Shown here: positions 16,105-25,183 of the stretch, piece after piece
How positions within the stretch are numbered: position 1 is the stretch's first letter
Layout of the letters: each line of letters begins with the position of its first letter
Assembly: GCA_020846715.1 (NCBI GenBank)
Contig: JADLDK010000015.1
Coordinates: forward strand, 1-41,658
Reading direction: 5' to 3'
DNA length: 41,658 nt
Source: Armatimonadota bacterium
Lineage (GTDB): Bacteria; Armatimonadota; UBA5829; DSUL01
The notes under the pieces: generated by a model
What the model was told of the DNA's origin: nothing
Databases searched by the model: none
Seen by the model: the letters and a program-made list of their open reading frames with translations, nothing else
Program-made: the position numbers and the translations under genes

Positions 16105-16293
16105 GGCTTGAAAGCTCACGACAGCTCTTTCGGTCGTCCTAGGCTTGGCGCTCGATCCCTGAGCGGATTTGCAGAAGCCTCGCCAACTGATTCTCACGGT
16201 GTAAAAGACCAGCGATGCTTGGTCAGACCCAGTGTCTCGTGGTATTTGGAAGCGCAACCTGCGACTTTACTGCGAAGTGTAGGGCCTTAGTGT
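16105..16293. other. Gap between pirin and helicase-nuclease genes
   Basis: This 189-base convergent gap has no credible coding sequence. A small hairpin (GACCAGC against GCTTGGTC, one bulged base) occurs near 16208-16225. No direct repeats flanking the large gene were spotted here. Confidence 0.4.
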
Positions 16294-19200
16294 CTATGCG
16301 TCGGCCGGCAAACGAAGAAGTCCATCGAGTTCCACCAGCGCGCCATCCTGAAGCAGTGCCAGTATTTCGGTGGTGGCCGCGTCTACCATTGCGTCAAGAC
16401 ATCTTGAGAAGCCCAGCATCTGCCACGCCGACCGCGCGGCATCTTCCTTGGACATACCGCACGATACGTCAACGCCTCTGACAACGGCAGCTCGCAACTC
16501 TTCAGGTGCAACCCACTCAGATCTCTTTTCTTGCGCAGGTAGCGACGACCTGTCGCGGGGTATGATCACGCCACCGTCGAACAGGTACACAAAGCTACCT
16601 TTTCTGCGCACGTAAGTAGCGGCAACGGCAGCGTGTAGGGCTTGCTCTACAGCCCTCTGCACGCGTCGTCCTGCTCTACCAAGTCCAGCCGATGTGCGCA
16701 TTCGTTGACAGAGTAGAGCTTCGTGAATCGGCGCCTCAACTCTTGCGATTTGAGCAATCCAGTATGCGAGGCGCGAGTCCGGCATAATTTGTATGGGCAC
16801 ACCGTTTTGCTCGATAGGTTCGCTCCAGGCCACATACGGAACGGTTTTCGGACCGTTCCGTATGTGGCCCGGAGCCTCCATTTTGATAAAGTCTTCGGGT
16901 TTCGGTGCAGAAGCGGCGTCGCTTACCGTTGGTGGCTCCGGAGCGTCTGCTGCATGTGCACGTTCTATGGCTTCAATGCACCTTTGCACTTCGCCTTCGC
17001 GCGACTGCCACCAGTCCGTGCTCCAGATTCTATGTAGTTTCCAGCCTCGAACCTCGAGTGCCATCTGTCTGAGCTTGTCACGGTCGCGAGCACTCTTGGC
17101 GCTGTGGTAGCTGGCTCCGTCGCACTCGATCCCCAGCACATAACGACCAGGCTTTTGTCTGTGGCGCACCGCGAGGTCAATGTAAAATCCGATTGAGCCG
17201 ACCTGCATGTCCACCTCATATCCATGGGCTTGAAGTTCCCGGGCAACCTGCGCTTCGAATTCGGAGCCGACTCCACGGCCTGAAGGCTTTGGGTCGTCCA
17301 GCTCTCCAGTCTGGGCAAATTGGAGAAACCTCTTCAGGACGCTGACACCTCTGCCAGGCGCATCGGACAACCGTATGTCCGACGCTGTAATGCTCGAAAA
17401 AACCTCGCATCTGAAGCGCGCTCTGGACATCAGGACATTGAGTCGTCGCTCCCCCCCCTCCTTGTTGACGGGGCCAAAGTTCATGGCGACATAGCCATGC
17501 TCGTCCGGTCCATATCCGACGCTAATGAAGATGACATCTCGCTCATCACCCTGGATGGTCTCAAGATTCTTAACAAATAGGCGCTCGAACGGATGTGCCT
17601 CATCAAAAGCTTCCAGCACCTGTGGATGCTCTGCGCGCAGCAGTTCTAAAGCGTCTTCAATTGCCGCTTGTTGTTGCTTGCTAAACGCCGCAACGCCCAA
17701 GGAGGGCGCTCGAGGGTCAGAAACGTGCGAAATGACAGTCTGGGCCACAGCCATAGCTTGTGCCCGGTTGACTCCGGAACCGCCTCTATCATAGATGTGG
17801 GAACGGTCATAATGCCATCGCAAGCCAAGAGGTGTCTTTTCGTTCTTGCCCTCGAACGACGGGTGAGGGAAAATGACAAGGCCGTGGTCATAAAACTCGT
17901 TCGATGGGCGGATCAGATCGGGATGCTTGCTTCGGTAGTGCCAGCGAAGATCAGATGACCTGGAGGTTCCCCGAACAACCGATGCCATAAGAGCCAGAAT
18001 ACTCTCAAGTTGGCCGATCGATGTGACGGCGGCATCTGCATCGTCATCGGAGCCGTCATCCGCGGCCAATTTGTCAAAGAACGAGGTGGGAGGCATCTGC
18101 TTGCTGTCTCCCACCACAATAGTTTGTTTGCCTCTCAAGATTGCAGGCAATGCGTCTTCTGGCTTAATCTGACTGGCTTCATCAAAGATAACGACGTCAA
18201 ACTGACACCGGAGGTCACGCGGTAAGAACTGGGAGACGCTTAACGGGCTCATCAGGAACAGCGGTTTGATCTGCTGAATCGCAGGTCCAGCGGTCTCCAG
18301 TGCCCAGCGAATTGATTTGCTGGGCCGTTGAAGCTCGGTCTGCCGCCTCACCTGACTGAGGTTGCCACCGATTCCCTCCCAGCCAGGTAGCCCCGCCAAG
18401 TGAGCGGCCCTAACTTTTGCGCGGTTAATTACGAGGATCAAGTCGTCGATCTTTCGGAAGTCTTTCAGAGCTTGCTCATGTTCGGAGCGGGTGTAGTTCT
18501 GCAGAGCGGGGCGGGTATGCATGGCCTCTGACAGAATACCGTCGGTGTAGGACCTGATAAGACTGTCACATAGAAGTTCAGCGCCATTGGGCCACGTAGC
18601 GGAATGCTTTACCACCTCTCCAAGCTGCACGTCTTGGAGATTAGCTGCTGCAATGACAAGCGAGCACATTTCCTGGACCCGGTCAAAGTTATCCTGCCAG
18701 GTGTGGAGACGGGCGAAAGTTGTCTCCATATCTTTTTCATCAACCTGAGTCACCGGGTACTGAAGCTGTGAGAACAGGGAGCGCGTTGTCTCCACGGCCT
18801 GCTGAACCGCTTGCGCGCACTCTTGTGCCTCAGTGGCAAGTCCGCTTGCGTCGAACGAAGCTTCGAAGAAGTCTAGCAGGCTCGCGGGCACTTGCTGATT
18901 CGCTACGTCCGAGCGAACACATAGGCACCATTCGAGAAGGCGAGTGAGTACAATTGGATCTGTTCTCTCGCCCTGCCACTGTGCGCCAAAGAGCTGCGCC
19001 ATCAATTCTGAGCCTTGCTCTATCGCGCCTCGCAGCCTCTGAATCTCGGCAACATCTCGCAACAGCTCTAGCTGCTCTGGTGGAGTCAAACTGGAAGGAG
19101 ATAAGAGGAGTGCCTTGAGACCTTTCGAGCGGCGGCGGAACTCCGGCGAAATTGAACGCCACCAGCGTCCCGCCCACTTTTCATACGCTGGCAGCGCAGC

Positions 19201-21090
19201 AGTTATGTCGGAGTTCCAGATATGTTCGGAGACCAACGAGCTCCGTTCGGTCAATATCTCTTGAAGCCTGGTGAGATTCTGGATCGTGTCTTTGACTGCA
19301 GGAGCTGCAGATTCCCACGTGGAAAGTCGAACGGCTACGCCGTCGTGAACCGGAGCCTCAACAGCCCGTTTTGCACAGGCGGACAGGACCGCCGAGTCGG
19401 ATGGCCTTTCTGGCTTTGGCAGGCATAGCCTTTCCGCTAGAGTGTTTGCCCGCCTAATGGCATCCGGCCACTGGTCCAGCGCCTGCTGCAGCGTACTCTG
19501 AATCTGCGTCCGTTGCATGGGTGTCAGGACACGCAGGTTAACGCCGTAAAAGGGGTGTTGAGACGGTACTCCTATCTCTTTCAGTCTGTCCTGGTAGGCT
19601 TGTACTTGTGGCAGCAGCGTTTGCATTTGTTGCCAAGTAAATGCTCTGAGTGAATCAAAGGATATTCGAAAAGGGATGTCTTCAGGTCTTTCGGGCGGCA
19701 GTGCAGATGCCAGTCCGATTGCTTCATGAGGTGTTATTCCCCAGGGAAGGACCGGCTCATTAACCGCGCTGCTGTAGTCGTTGAGTCGGTCACGCAGGGA
19801 AGTAAGCCGGTTTGCTTCGGCATCCGCATCTTCAAGCGACCCTTTCAGACCCATAACGCGTCTCAGCTCGCCGTAAAAGCTCTTTCGTGTACTTTGCTTG
19901 CTGTGCAGCTCAAGACCAATATCCTTCAGCCCGGCTTCATCCAGCTTTCTCGCAACGACGTCAAGCGCCGCCATCTTTTCTGAGACAAACAGTACCTTCT
20001 TTCCGGCTGCAATCATCTCAGAAATGAGATTGACGATCGTCTGCGATTTGCCTGTGCCTGGAGGGCCCTCAATGACCATGGACTGCCCTGTCTGGGCGCG
20101 TATAATTGCCAGCGCCTGAGAGCTATCGCAGTTGTATATCTCACGGCATGCGCTGATGGGCCTGTAGGGGTCAACTGGCTCATCTTCAGACGGAGTTGAA
20201 GGAGAGGATGTGAAAGAGCCACCTAGAAGTGCGACAACATCAGGATGCTGTGTAGGCAGGCTGCCTTCAGGCCACTGTGACTCCTCCAGGTCCTTGTACA
20301 TCACTAGCTTTGAAAACTGGAAGAATGACAGCCAGATAGACTCCGAGTCTACTCTCCACGTTTTTTGATCCGCCACACAGCCCTGCACCGCTTCAGCATA
20401 CTCGCGTATACTTCCCCCTTCGTCTAGATCAGGAACCTTGATTCCAAAATCCTGCTCAAGCTTAACGTGAAGAGACAGGTTCGTTCCCACATCCTCGCCC
20501 GTATATCGCAGATTGAACTTACCAGTTGGAAGTCGCTCCAGCGCGACAGGCAGAAAGATCAGTGGAGCAGCCCGCTCGTCTTGAGATGATTCTGACTCCC
20601 GCCAATATAGAGCTCCAAAAGCAAGAAACAGTACATTCAGCCCGGTCTCCTGCTGGATGAGGTGTGACTCGCGGAAGCTCTTAAGAAGCCGTGTTTCGAG
20701 AGTAGAGGAAAGGTGCGGAGTGTTCAGGACGGAGTCCGACTGATCTACCGGTGCTGCATTAGAAGTCGCATCTCCGAGAGGCAGCTCCTTGGCCGCACCC
20801 TCCTCGCCTTCTCGGTCGGGACGGCCCCGAAAGCTCATTGCTTTTGAGATATCCTGCAGGCGCTGAAAGACCTGATCAGGATTCTCCCCAACCACTTGCA
20901 CGCCGTGAGTCTTGGCAAGACGGAAGTTCAGCATATTGTTCCGGTTGCTAATGTCAACCAGCTTAGTACGTAGAGCTTCGTATTGGTCGGCGATTATAGC
21001 CACGTGCTGTTCCTGAGACAAATTGGGGGGCCGGACAACTTCAAAGGTTAGCTGCGGTCGCAACTGGTCTTCACGAAGATGCCCGCACAC
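16294..21090 (-). CDS. DUF4011 - SF1 helicase - Vsr/DUF559-like nuclease - DUF3320 protein, candidate anti-phage effector
   Basis: This 1,598-residue protein is intact. The N-terminal DUF4011-like region begins with LRTKLVDISNRNNMLNFR. The SF1 helicase has Walker A EGPPGTGKSQT (near 345), Walker B VVIFDEASQ (near 966) and late motifs QGDERDVIFISVGYG and RRLNVLMSRAR. A PD-(D/E)xK nuclease of the Vsr/MTES_1575/DUF559 type follows near 1280-1375: SEFEAQVARELQ, YIDLAV, LGIECDGASYHS, LHRIWSTDWW. The last 200 residues resemble DUF3320. Proteins with this architecture have been reported as a one-gene anti-phage system (named hhe, from memory). The role here is inference. GTG at 21090 lacks a ribosome site; GTG at 21003 follows AGGA and may be the true start. 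It stands alone among housekeeping genes. Confidence 0.88.
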   Translation of the reverse strand: MCGHLREDQLRPQLTFEVVRPPNLSQEQHVAIIADQYEALRTKLVDISNRNNMLNFRLAKTHGVQVVGENPDQVFQRLQDISKAMSFRGRPDREGEEGAAKELPLGDATSNAAPVDQSDSVLNTPHLSSTLETRLLKSFRESHLIQQETGLNVLFLAFGALYWRESESSQDERAAPLIFLPVALERLPTGKFNLRYTGEDVGTNLSLHVKLEQDFGIKVPDLDEGGSIREYAEAVQGCVADQKTWRVDSESIWLSFFQFSKLVMYKDLEESQWPEGSLPTQHPDVVALLGGSFTSSPSTPSEDEPVDPYRPISACREIYNCDSSQALAIIRAQTGQSMVIEGPPGTGKSQTIVNLISEMIAAGKKVLFVSEKMAALDVVARKLDEAGLKDIGLELHSKQSTRKSFYGELRRVMGLKGSLEDADAEANRLTSLRDRLNDYSSAVNEPVLPWGITPHEAIGLASALPPERPEDIPFRISFDSLRAFTWQQMQTLLPQVQAYQDRLKEIGVPSQHPFYGVNLRVLTPMQRTQIQSTLQQALDQWPDAIRRANTLAERLCLPKPERPSDSAVLSACAKRAVEAPVHDGVAVRLSTWESAAPAVKDTIQNLTRLQEILTERSSLVSEHIWNSDITAALPAYEKWAGRWWRSISPEFRRRSKGLKALLLSPSSLTPPEQLELLRDVAEIQRLRGAIEQGSELMAQLFGAQWQGERTDPIVLTRLLEWCLCVRSDVANQQVPASLLDFFEASFDASGLATEAQECAQAVQQAVETTRSLFSQLQYPVTQVDEKDMETTFARLHTWQDNFDRVQEMCSLVIAAANLQDVQLGEVVKHSATWPNGAELLCDSLIRSYTDGILSEAMHTRPALQNYTRSEHEQALKDFRKIDDLILVINRAKVRAAHLAGLPGWEGIGGNLSQVRRQTELQRPSKSIRWALETAGPAIQQIKPLFLMSPLSVSQFLPRDLRCQFDVVIFDEASQIKPEDALPAILRGKQTIVVGDSKQMPPTSFFDKLAADDGSDDDADAAVTSIGQLESILALMASVVRGTSRSSDLRWHYRSKHPDLIRPSNEFYDHGLVIFPHPSFEGKNEKTPLGLRWHYDRSHIYDRGGSGVNRAQAMAVAQTVISHVSDPRAPSLGVAAFSKQQQAAIEDALELLRAEHPQVLEAFDEAHPFERLFVKNLETIQGDERDVIFISVGYGPDEHGYVAMNFGPVNKEGGERRLNVLMSRARFRCEVFSSITASDIRLSDAPGRGVSVLKRFLQFAQTGELDDPKPSGRGVGSEFEAQVARELQAHGYEVDMQVGSIGFYIDLAVRHRQKPGRYVLGIECDGASYHSAKSARDRDKLRQMALEVRGWKLHRIWSTDWWQSREGEVQRCIEAIERAHAADAPEPPTVSDAASAPKPEDFIKMEAPGHIRNGPKTVPYVAWSEPIEQNGVPIQIMPDSRLAYWIAQIARVEAPIHEALLCQRMRTSAGLGRAGRRVQRAVEQALHAAVAATYVRRKGSFVYLFDGGVIIPRDRSSLPAQEKRSEWVAPEELRAAVVRGVDVSCGMSKEDAARSAWQMLGFSRCLDAMVDAATTEILALLQDGALVELDGLLRLPADA
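16828..16869. repeat. Perfect 18-bp inverted repeat inside the helicase-nuclease gene
   Basis: GGCCACATACGGAACGGT at 16828-16845 is repeated as its exact complement at 16852-16869, with a six-base loop. It lies in frame within the large minus-strand gene and encodes GHIRNGPKTVPYVA, around residues 1407-1421, between the nuclease and the DUF3320-like end. A perfect repeat this long is not expected from coding constraint alone. It may be a small palindromic element inserted in frame or a protein-binding site. I saw no second copy in the window. Confidence 0.85.
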
Positions 21091-21455
21091 ACTTGCGTGA
21101 TGTTCTTACACGAACGCCTGTCGTTATTCCTCCGCGGTGCTTCGATATTCGTCTGCGAGGTATTCAGACTAGGTCGAACTCAACTGCCTATGGGCCTCCT
21201 GGAGGTTGAAGGTCGGCTGCAAAATGTTCAAATTGTCGAGTGATTTTCAATTTCGACCTTTTCCTCTTGGAGCGAAGCGGCATTTGCAGGCCGGCAGATT
21301 AGACTAAATAGACGAAGCGTTCGGTTGAGCCAGCTACCTTCATCCACCGCGCCCGGGCCACCGTTTTTTGACCTGATGGGTGAGTTTGCCTTACAATAGC
21401 CGCCGGAAATGGGTGGAGCTGAAGTTAACGGGCTCCCTGGAGGCGATATCTGAGT
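21091..21455. other. Divergent region between helicase-nuclease gene and tandem exported-protein genes
   Basis: These 365 bases have no credible gene. The plus-strand end holds a good promoter (separate entry). On the minus strand a GGAGGAAT lies at 21129-21136 but is not followed by a start in the frame of the large gene. The part 21150-21330 is richer in A+T than surrounding genes. No insertion-sequence ends or tRNA remnants were seen. Confidence 0.45.
21368..21397 (+). promoter_or_regulatory. Sigma70-type promoter for the tandem exported proteins
   Basis: TTGACC at 21368-21373 and TACAAT at 21392-21397 are separated by 18 bases. The predicted start, near 21404, lies about 50 bases before the ATG at 21456. 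The -10 box matches that of the promoter at 22898. Confidence 0.65.
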
Positions 21456-22106
21456 ATGCGCAGAATCAACCTTGTCATTGTGGCGGTCCTGGTTCCCTTT
21501 GGGTGCGGGACGCCTTTGGATTCCGACGCCGCCGTAAGACGGACGCGAGCGAGAAAGGTCTGGACGCCGCCGAAAGTTGTGGATTTGCTGCCGAGGTATC
21601 CAGGCGGTGTGCTGCAAAGTGAGCTTGTGTTGGAGAAAGGCTACATTCTCCCCGCCGTAGCGAGGTTTGCCAACGAAGCGCTCGGGATCAATCTGGCGGA
21701 TGCGGCCAGGCGCTCAGAGACCAGCGCCGAAGAACGCCAGCGAGCTGCCGATCTGAAGGCTCTTGGAGCGGCAATTGCGCAGGTTGACGCGGTTTATCTC
21801 AATCAGGTCGCCTTTCCAAACGGCGCAGACGCTGCGGAGGTGATGGCGTATTTCGCAAAGGCCGACGCCGCGAAGGGAATGAGGCGCGTTTTGTATCTTG
21901 CGGGCGACGATGGCCGCGTGACCTCCGTTTGGGCAGCCTGGGGCGGAAAAGACCTGCTGGGCGCCTCCGTAATTCCGGACAAAGAACTCGGGAAAGGCGG
22001 CAGGATGCTTTATGCCGCCCGGATTCAGGGCTCGATAGATCTGACAAAGCTGCTTCAGATTCCCTCAGTGCGCAAGCTGTTTCTAAGGAAGTCCACAGAC
22101 AACTGA
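21456..22106 (+). CDS. Exported protein of unknown function, tandem paralog 1
   Basis: The 216-residue protein has an N-terminal hydrophobic stretch (INLVIVAVLVPFGCG); the cysteine at 17 suggests a lipoprotein or a cleaved signal, though the lipobox is not standard. I do not recognise the family. The mature part contains a segment from YPGGVLQSELVL, then AQVDAVYLNQVAFPNG and a closing IQGSIDLTKLLQIPSV. Each has a counterpart in the next gene (FPGAQVLTELTL, AQVDGLYYLEIALQPG, VDGYIDARKLLSDPNV), so the two are ancient tandem duplicates. GGAGG lies 12 bases before the ATG. A promoter lies at 21368-21397. Confidence 0.75.
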   Translation: MRRINLVIVAVLVPFGCGTPLDSDAAVRRTRARKVWTPPKVVDLLPRYPGGVLQSELVLEKGYILPAVARFANEALGINLADAARRSETSAEERQRAADLKALGAAIAQVDAVYLNQVAFPNGADAAEVMAYFAKADAAKGMRRVLYLAGDDGRVTSVWAAWGGKDLLGASVIPDKELGKGGRMLYAARIQGSIDLTKLLQIPSVRKLFLRKSTDN

Positions 22107-22220
22107 AGGGCCGCAAAAACCAGGCGTTTCTTGACAAAACGCGCGCGATGCCGCAGACTCCAGCGTCGGATCGACCCGAAAGGAACGCCAGGACGGCGCA
22201 TTGGAAGAAGGAGAGCTGAG

Positions 22221-22865
22221 TTGAAGAAACACAGCATAACTGCCCTTTGCGCAGCAATTCTAAGCGCGTCGCTTATTACTTCAAGTGGCGCAGCGGCGAA
22301 GAAACCTGTCAGCGCGAAGACCACGAAAGCCGCCTCAGCGCCGGTCTCCTCACCCGCGATACCCTACTTCCCCGGCGCACAGGTGCTTACAGAGCTGACG
22401 CTTCCGAAAGATACGCTGCTTGCTGTAGTACAGGATTTGCTGAACTCAAGCGGGGCTGGAGACGCGGGGGCCTCGAGCGCTTCACCCCCGAAAGATCGGA
22501 GCTGGACCGCTCTTCCTCTCATGCAGATTCTTGCGCAGGTGGATGGCCTCTACTATCTGGAGATCGCTTTGCAGCCGGGAGCCCCGGAAGACGCCGCGCA
22601 CTCGTTTTATACGCGTTTTCCAGAGTCCAGGAAGATGACGCGCATCTACAGAAGCGCCAAAGCCGAGATGGGGACTCTTGAGTTGTGGTCGGGCTCCGGT
22701 GGCGCAGGACTCTACGGCGTCATGCTGATTCCCAGGAACGCCTCAGACCCCACGTCTGTAACACTGCTTCGAGTGGCGCGTGTGGACGGGTATATCGATG
22801 CACGCAAACTTCTGTCCGATCCCAACGTCCAATCTCTGATTGAGCAGACTCTGGCGAAGAAATAG
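22221..22865 (+). CDS. Exported protein of unknown function, tandem paralog 2
   Basis: The 214-residue protein starts with TTG at 22221, placed by AAGGAGAG at five bases and by the signal peptide that begins there (KKHSITALCAAILSASLI). An Ala/Lys-rich linker of about 25 residues precedes a domain related to that of the gene just upstream: similar length, the AQVDxxY core, a glycine-rich strand with MLIP, and a closing xxGxIDxxKLLxxPxV. No catalytic motif is evident. Co-transcription with its neighbour is likely, with a 114-base gap. It ends just before a promoter for the next gene. Confidence 0.75.
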   Translation: MKKHSITALCAAILSASLITSSGAAAKKPVSAKTTKAASAPVSSPAIPYFPGAQVLTELTLPKDTLLAVVQDLLNSSGAGDAGASSASPPKDRSWTALPLMQILAQVDGLYYLEIALQPGAPEDAAHSFYTRFPESRKMTRIYRSAKAEMGTLELWSGSGGAGLYGVMLIPRNASDPTSVTLLRVARVDGYIDARKLLSDPNVQSLIEQTLAKK

Positions 22866-22872
22866 CGAAAAC

Positions 22873-22903
22873 TTGTCAATCACGCCTGCAAACGTGCTAC
22901 AAT
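22873..22903 (+). promoter_or_regulatory. Promoter upstream of the Ala/Pro-rich exported protein
   Basis: TTGTCA at 22873-22878 and TACAAT at 22898-22903 are 19 bases apart, with TGC just before the -10 box (an extended -10 form). The predicted start near 22910 gives a leader of about 95 bases before the ATG at 23004. Confidence 0.55.
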
Positions 22904-23003
22904 AGCCCGGCATGGCCTTTTGGGTGCGGATTGAATAAATGCGCGTCCGGCGGGCATTGAAATCCTGCCAGTCCTGATTCTGTTCAGAGAAAAGGAGTTC
23001 TCT

Positions 23004-23927
23004 ATGAAGACGGCGACATGGATAGCTGTTGGTTGTGCGGTGGGGATGGCGATGGCGCCCCTTGCCTGCGCTGCTGAGGCTACCGCGATTACCCTTCCAA
23101 AAGACACTCTCGTCACCCTTCGGTTTACCGATCCGATCTCCACCCGTTCCGCTGTTCTGGGTCAACAGGTACACTTGCGCGTTGCCAATGACGTGTATCT
23201 GGGGACAGACCTTGTTATCCACGCAGACGAACCCACTGTGGCGACGATAACGGATGTTGAGAAGCCTCGCTCGTGGGGGCGCAGCGGGAAGCTGGAGATC
23301 GAGTTCTCTACTGTAAAAGCCTTTGACGGCTCGGACGTGCGTCTGGGCCCGTGGGCTCAAGAGAAAAAGGCCGGAATGAAGACTGCCGCCGGTGCGACTA
23401 TTGGCGGCATCGTGGTGCTTGGTCCGGTTGGCGCGCTCGGAGGAATGTTTGTCAAGGGCAAGCAGGTGGACATTCCTGTTGGGCAGGAGATCGTAGCGGC
23501 GGTGCGATGGGATACGCCCCTTGCGATGCCAGCTTCTTCCATAGCGGCGCTTCCGCATAACGCCGGCGCCGCTGGGGCTGTCGTGCCTGACTCTATTTCT
23601 GCTCCGCTCCCTGCTTCCGAGCCTGCGGCGGCGCAGGCGATTGACGCGGATTCAACTCCGCTGCCTGTCGCGCCCGCCCTGGTTCAGATCACGGATGGTG
23701 AGGCGGTTGTCCAGGCGCCTGCCGTGCCCGCAGTCAAGCCCGCTCTTCCTCCAGCGAAAAGCACCACAAAGCCGGCCGCTCCGGTGAAGCCTGCGACTCC
23801 TGCCAAATCTGCTGTGCCGGCGGCTCCAAAGAAGGCGGCTGTCGCCCCCGCGACTCCCATCCCTGGAGCTCTGCAAGAGCCTTCCGCGACTGTTGCGCCG
23901 GTCATTCCGTTTATTGAAGAGCCGTAG
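23004..23927 (+). CDS. Exported protein with beta-rich N-domain and Ala/Pro-rich tail
   Basis: The 307-residue protein starts after AAGGAGTTCT and has a signal peptide ending in ACAAE near residue 25. Residues 25-165 look like a compact beta domain (LPKDTLVTLRFTDPISTRSAVLGQ and so on) containing a glycine-rich stretch (GATIGGIVVLGPVGALGGMF) that could insert in a membrane. From about 170 to the end the sequence is almost entirely Ala, Pro, Val and Lys, with repeats such as KPA/PAKP, a flexible linker or wall-spanning tail. I do not recognise the family. The Pro/Ala tail suggests an envelope-anchored or periplasm-spanning protein. Confidence 0.7.
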   Translation: MKTATWIAVGCAVGMAMAPLACAAEATAITLPKDTLVTLRFTDPISTRSAVLGQQVHLRVANDVYLGTDLVIHADEPTVATITDVEKPRSWGRSGKLEIEFSTVKAFDGSDVRLGPWAQEKKAGMKTAAGATIGGIVVLGPVGALGGMFVKGKQVDIPVGQEIVAAVRWDTPLAMPASSIAALPHNAGAAGAVVPDSISAPLPASEPAAAQAIDADSTPLPVAPALVQITDGEAVVQAPAVPAVKPALPPAKSTTKPAAPVKPATPAKSAVPAAPKKAAVAPATPIPGALQEPSATVAPVIPFIEEP

Positions 23928-24112
23928 CGCCTTCGTCTGCGCTGCGATTGCGGACGAGCGGCTGTACTGAGGCCAGCGTAGCGTGTACTGCCGGTCTGAA
24001 AAAATGGAAAAAGCTCTGAGAGGCTTTGACGTGGCGGCTGTAGGAGCGCCTTCCGCTTCTCTCGCAGCCGCCCGTCTGACTGTGTGACTGGAAAGGATCT
24101 GATCACCGCCCA

Positions 24113-25111
24113 ATGGCAAAGAAAATTGCGCTGATTCCGGGTGACGGCATTGGTCCGGAGGTATCCAACGCAGCGACATCGGTGGTGGATGCGCTGGGCG
24201 TCAAAATCGACTGGGTGGAGCTGGAGGTTGGCGCGGCTGCTTTTGCCAAGTACGGCAAGCCGGTGCCGGATCACGTATTTGATGAAGTCAAAGATCTGGG
24301 TGTGGCGCTCAAAGGCCCCGCTACGACTCCGATTGGCGGTGGCTTCAGCAGTCCAAATGTCGCCCTGCGCCAGGGACTGGATCTGTACGCGTCCCTGCGG
24401 CCGGTGCGAACGCTTCCAGGGGTCAAGTCCCGTTTTTCAGACGTTGATATCGTCGTCGTGCGCGAGAACACGGAGGGACTGTATTCCTCCAAGGAGCACC
24501 TGGTGGTGCCGGGCGTGGCAGAGTCTCTGAAGATCTGTACGGAGCAGGCGTCTATCCGCATAGCGGAGTTTGCATTTGACTACGCCGTCAAGAACAACCG
24601 CCGCAAAGTCACCGCCGTCCACAAAGCCAATATCATGAAGCTGACAGACGGGATGTTTCTGGAGTGCGCGCGCAAAGTCTCACACAAGTACGGTGACATT
24701 GAGTACAACGAGCTGATTGTTGACAACGTGTGCATGCAGCTTGTGATTGATCCCACGCGCTTTGACGTGCTCTTGATGGAGAATCTCTACGGAGACATTG
24801 TGTCCGAGCTGTGCTCAGGGCTTGTTGGAGGTGTTGGCGTAGTGCCGGGCGCCAACTACGGCAGGAAAGCTGTAATCTTTGAGGCGGTACACGGCAGCGC
24901 TCCGGACATTGCCGGCAAGAACCGCGCCAATCCGCTGGGGATAATCCTTTCAGCGCGTCTGATGCTGGATCACATTGGAGAGCATGCGGCCTCTGAGCGC
25001 CTCTACAGCGCAATACTGAAGCTCCTGTCAGACGCGGACTCCCTGACACCGGACCTCGGAGGAAAAGCCGGGACCCGGGAGATGACCTCCGCACTTATTG
25101 CGAGGCTCTAG
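24113..25111 (+). CDS. Isocitrate/isopropylmalate-family dehydrogenase, probably NAD-dependent isocitrate dehydrogenase
   Basis: The enzyme oxidatively decarboxylates a 2-R-malate-type acid. The start IALIPGDGIGPEV, the middle VVRENTEGLYSS and the late HGSAPDIAGKNRANP are all family motifs. The substrate helix reads SSPNVALRQ, keeping the serine and asparagine that contact the isocitrate gamma-carboxylate in IDH, whereas isopropylmalate enzymes have leucines there. At 332 residues it belongs to the short NAD-type group. The aspartate-containing cofactor region also fits NAD, but homoisocitrate dehydrogenase cannot be excluded. ATG at 24113 has AAAGGA some distance upstream. It stands alone between exported proteins and rpsT. 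Confidence 0.82.
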   Translation: MAKKIALIPGDGIGPEVSNAATSVVDALGVKIDWVELEVGAAAFAKYGKPVPDHVFDEVKDLGVALKGPATTPIGGGFSSPNVALRQGLDLYASLRPVRTLPGVKSRFSDVDIVVVRENTEGLYSSKEHLVVPGVAESLKICTEQASIRIAEFAFDYAVKNNRRKVTAVHKANIMKLTDGMFLECARKVSHKYGDIEYNELIVDNVCMQLVIDPTRFDVLLMENLYGDIVSELCSGLVGGVGVVPGANYGRKAVIFEAVHGSAPDIAGKNRANPLGIILSARLMLDHIGEHAASERLYSAILKLLSDADSLTPDLGGKAGTREMTSALIARL

Positions 25112-25183
25112 AGCCGTTTCTTTTTCTTGCGCGCGCTCCGAAATCTGACAACTGAGCCCGGACGGATTTGTCTTTCAGCGGTG

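Noticed and set aside
16108..16290. Small open frame of 60 codons after the pirin gene
   Set aside because: No ribosome site, no family features, and composition unlike the neighbouring proteins.
22131..22220. N-terminal extension of the second exported paralog
   Set aside because: The extension is Arg-rich and unlike a signal peptide, while TTG at 22221 has AAGGAGAG upstream and opens a normal signal peptide.
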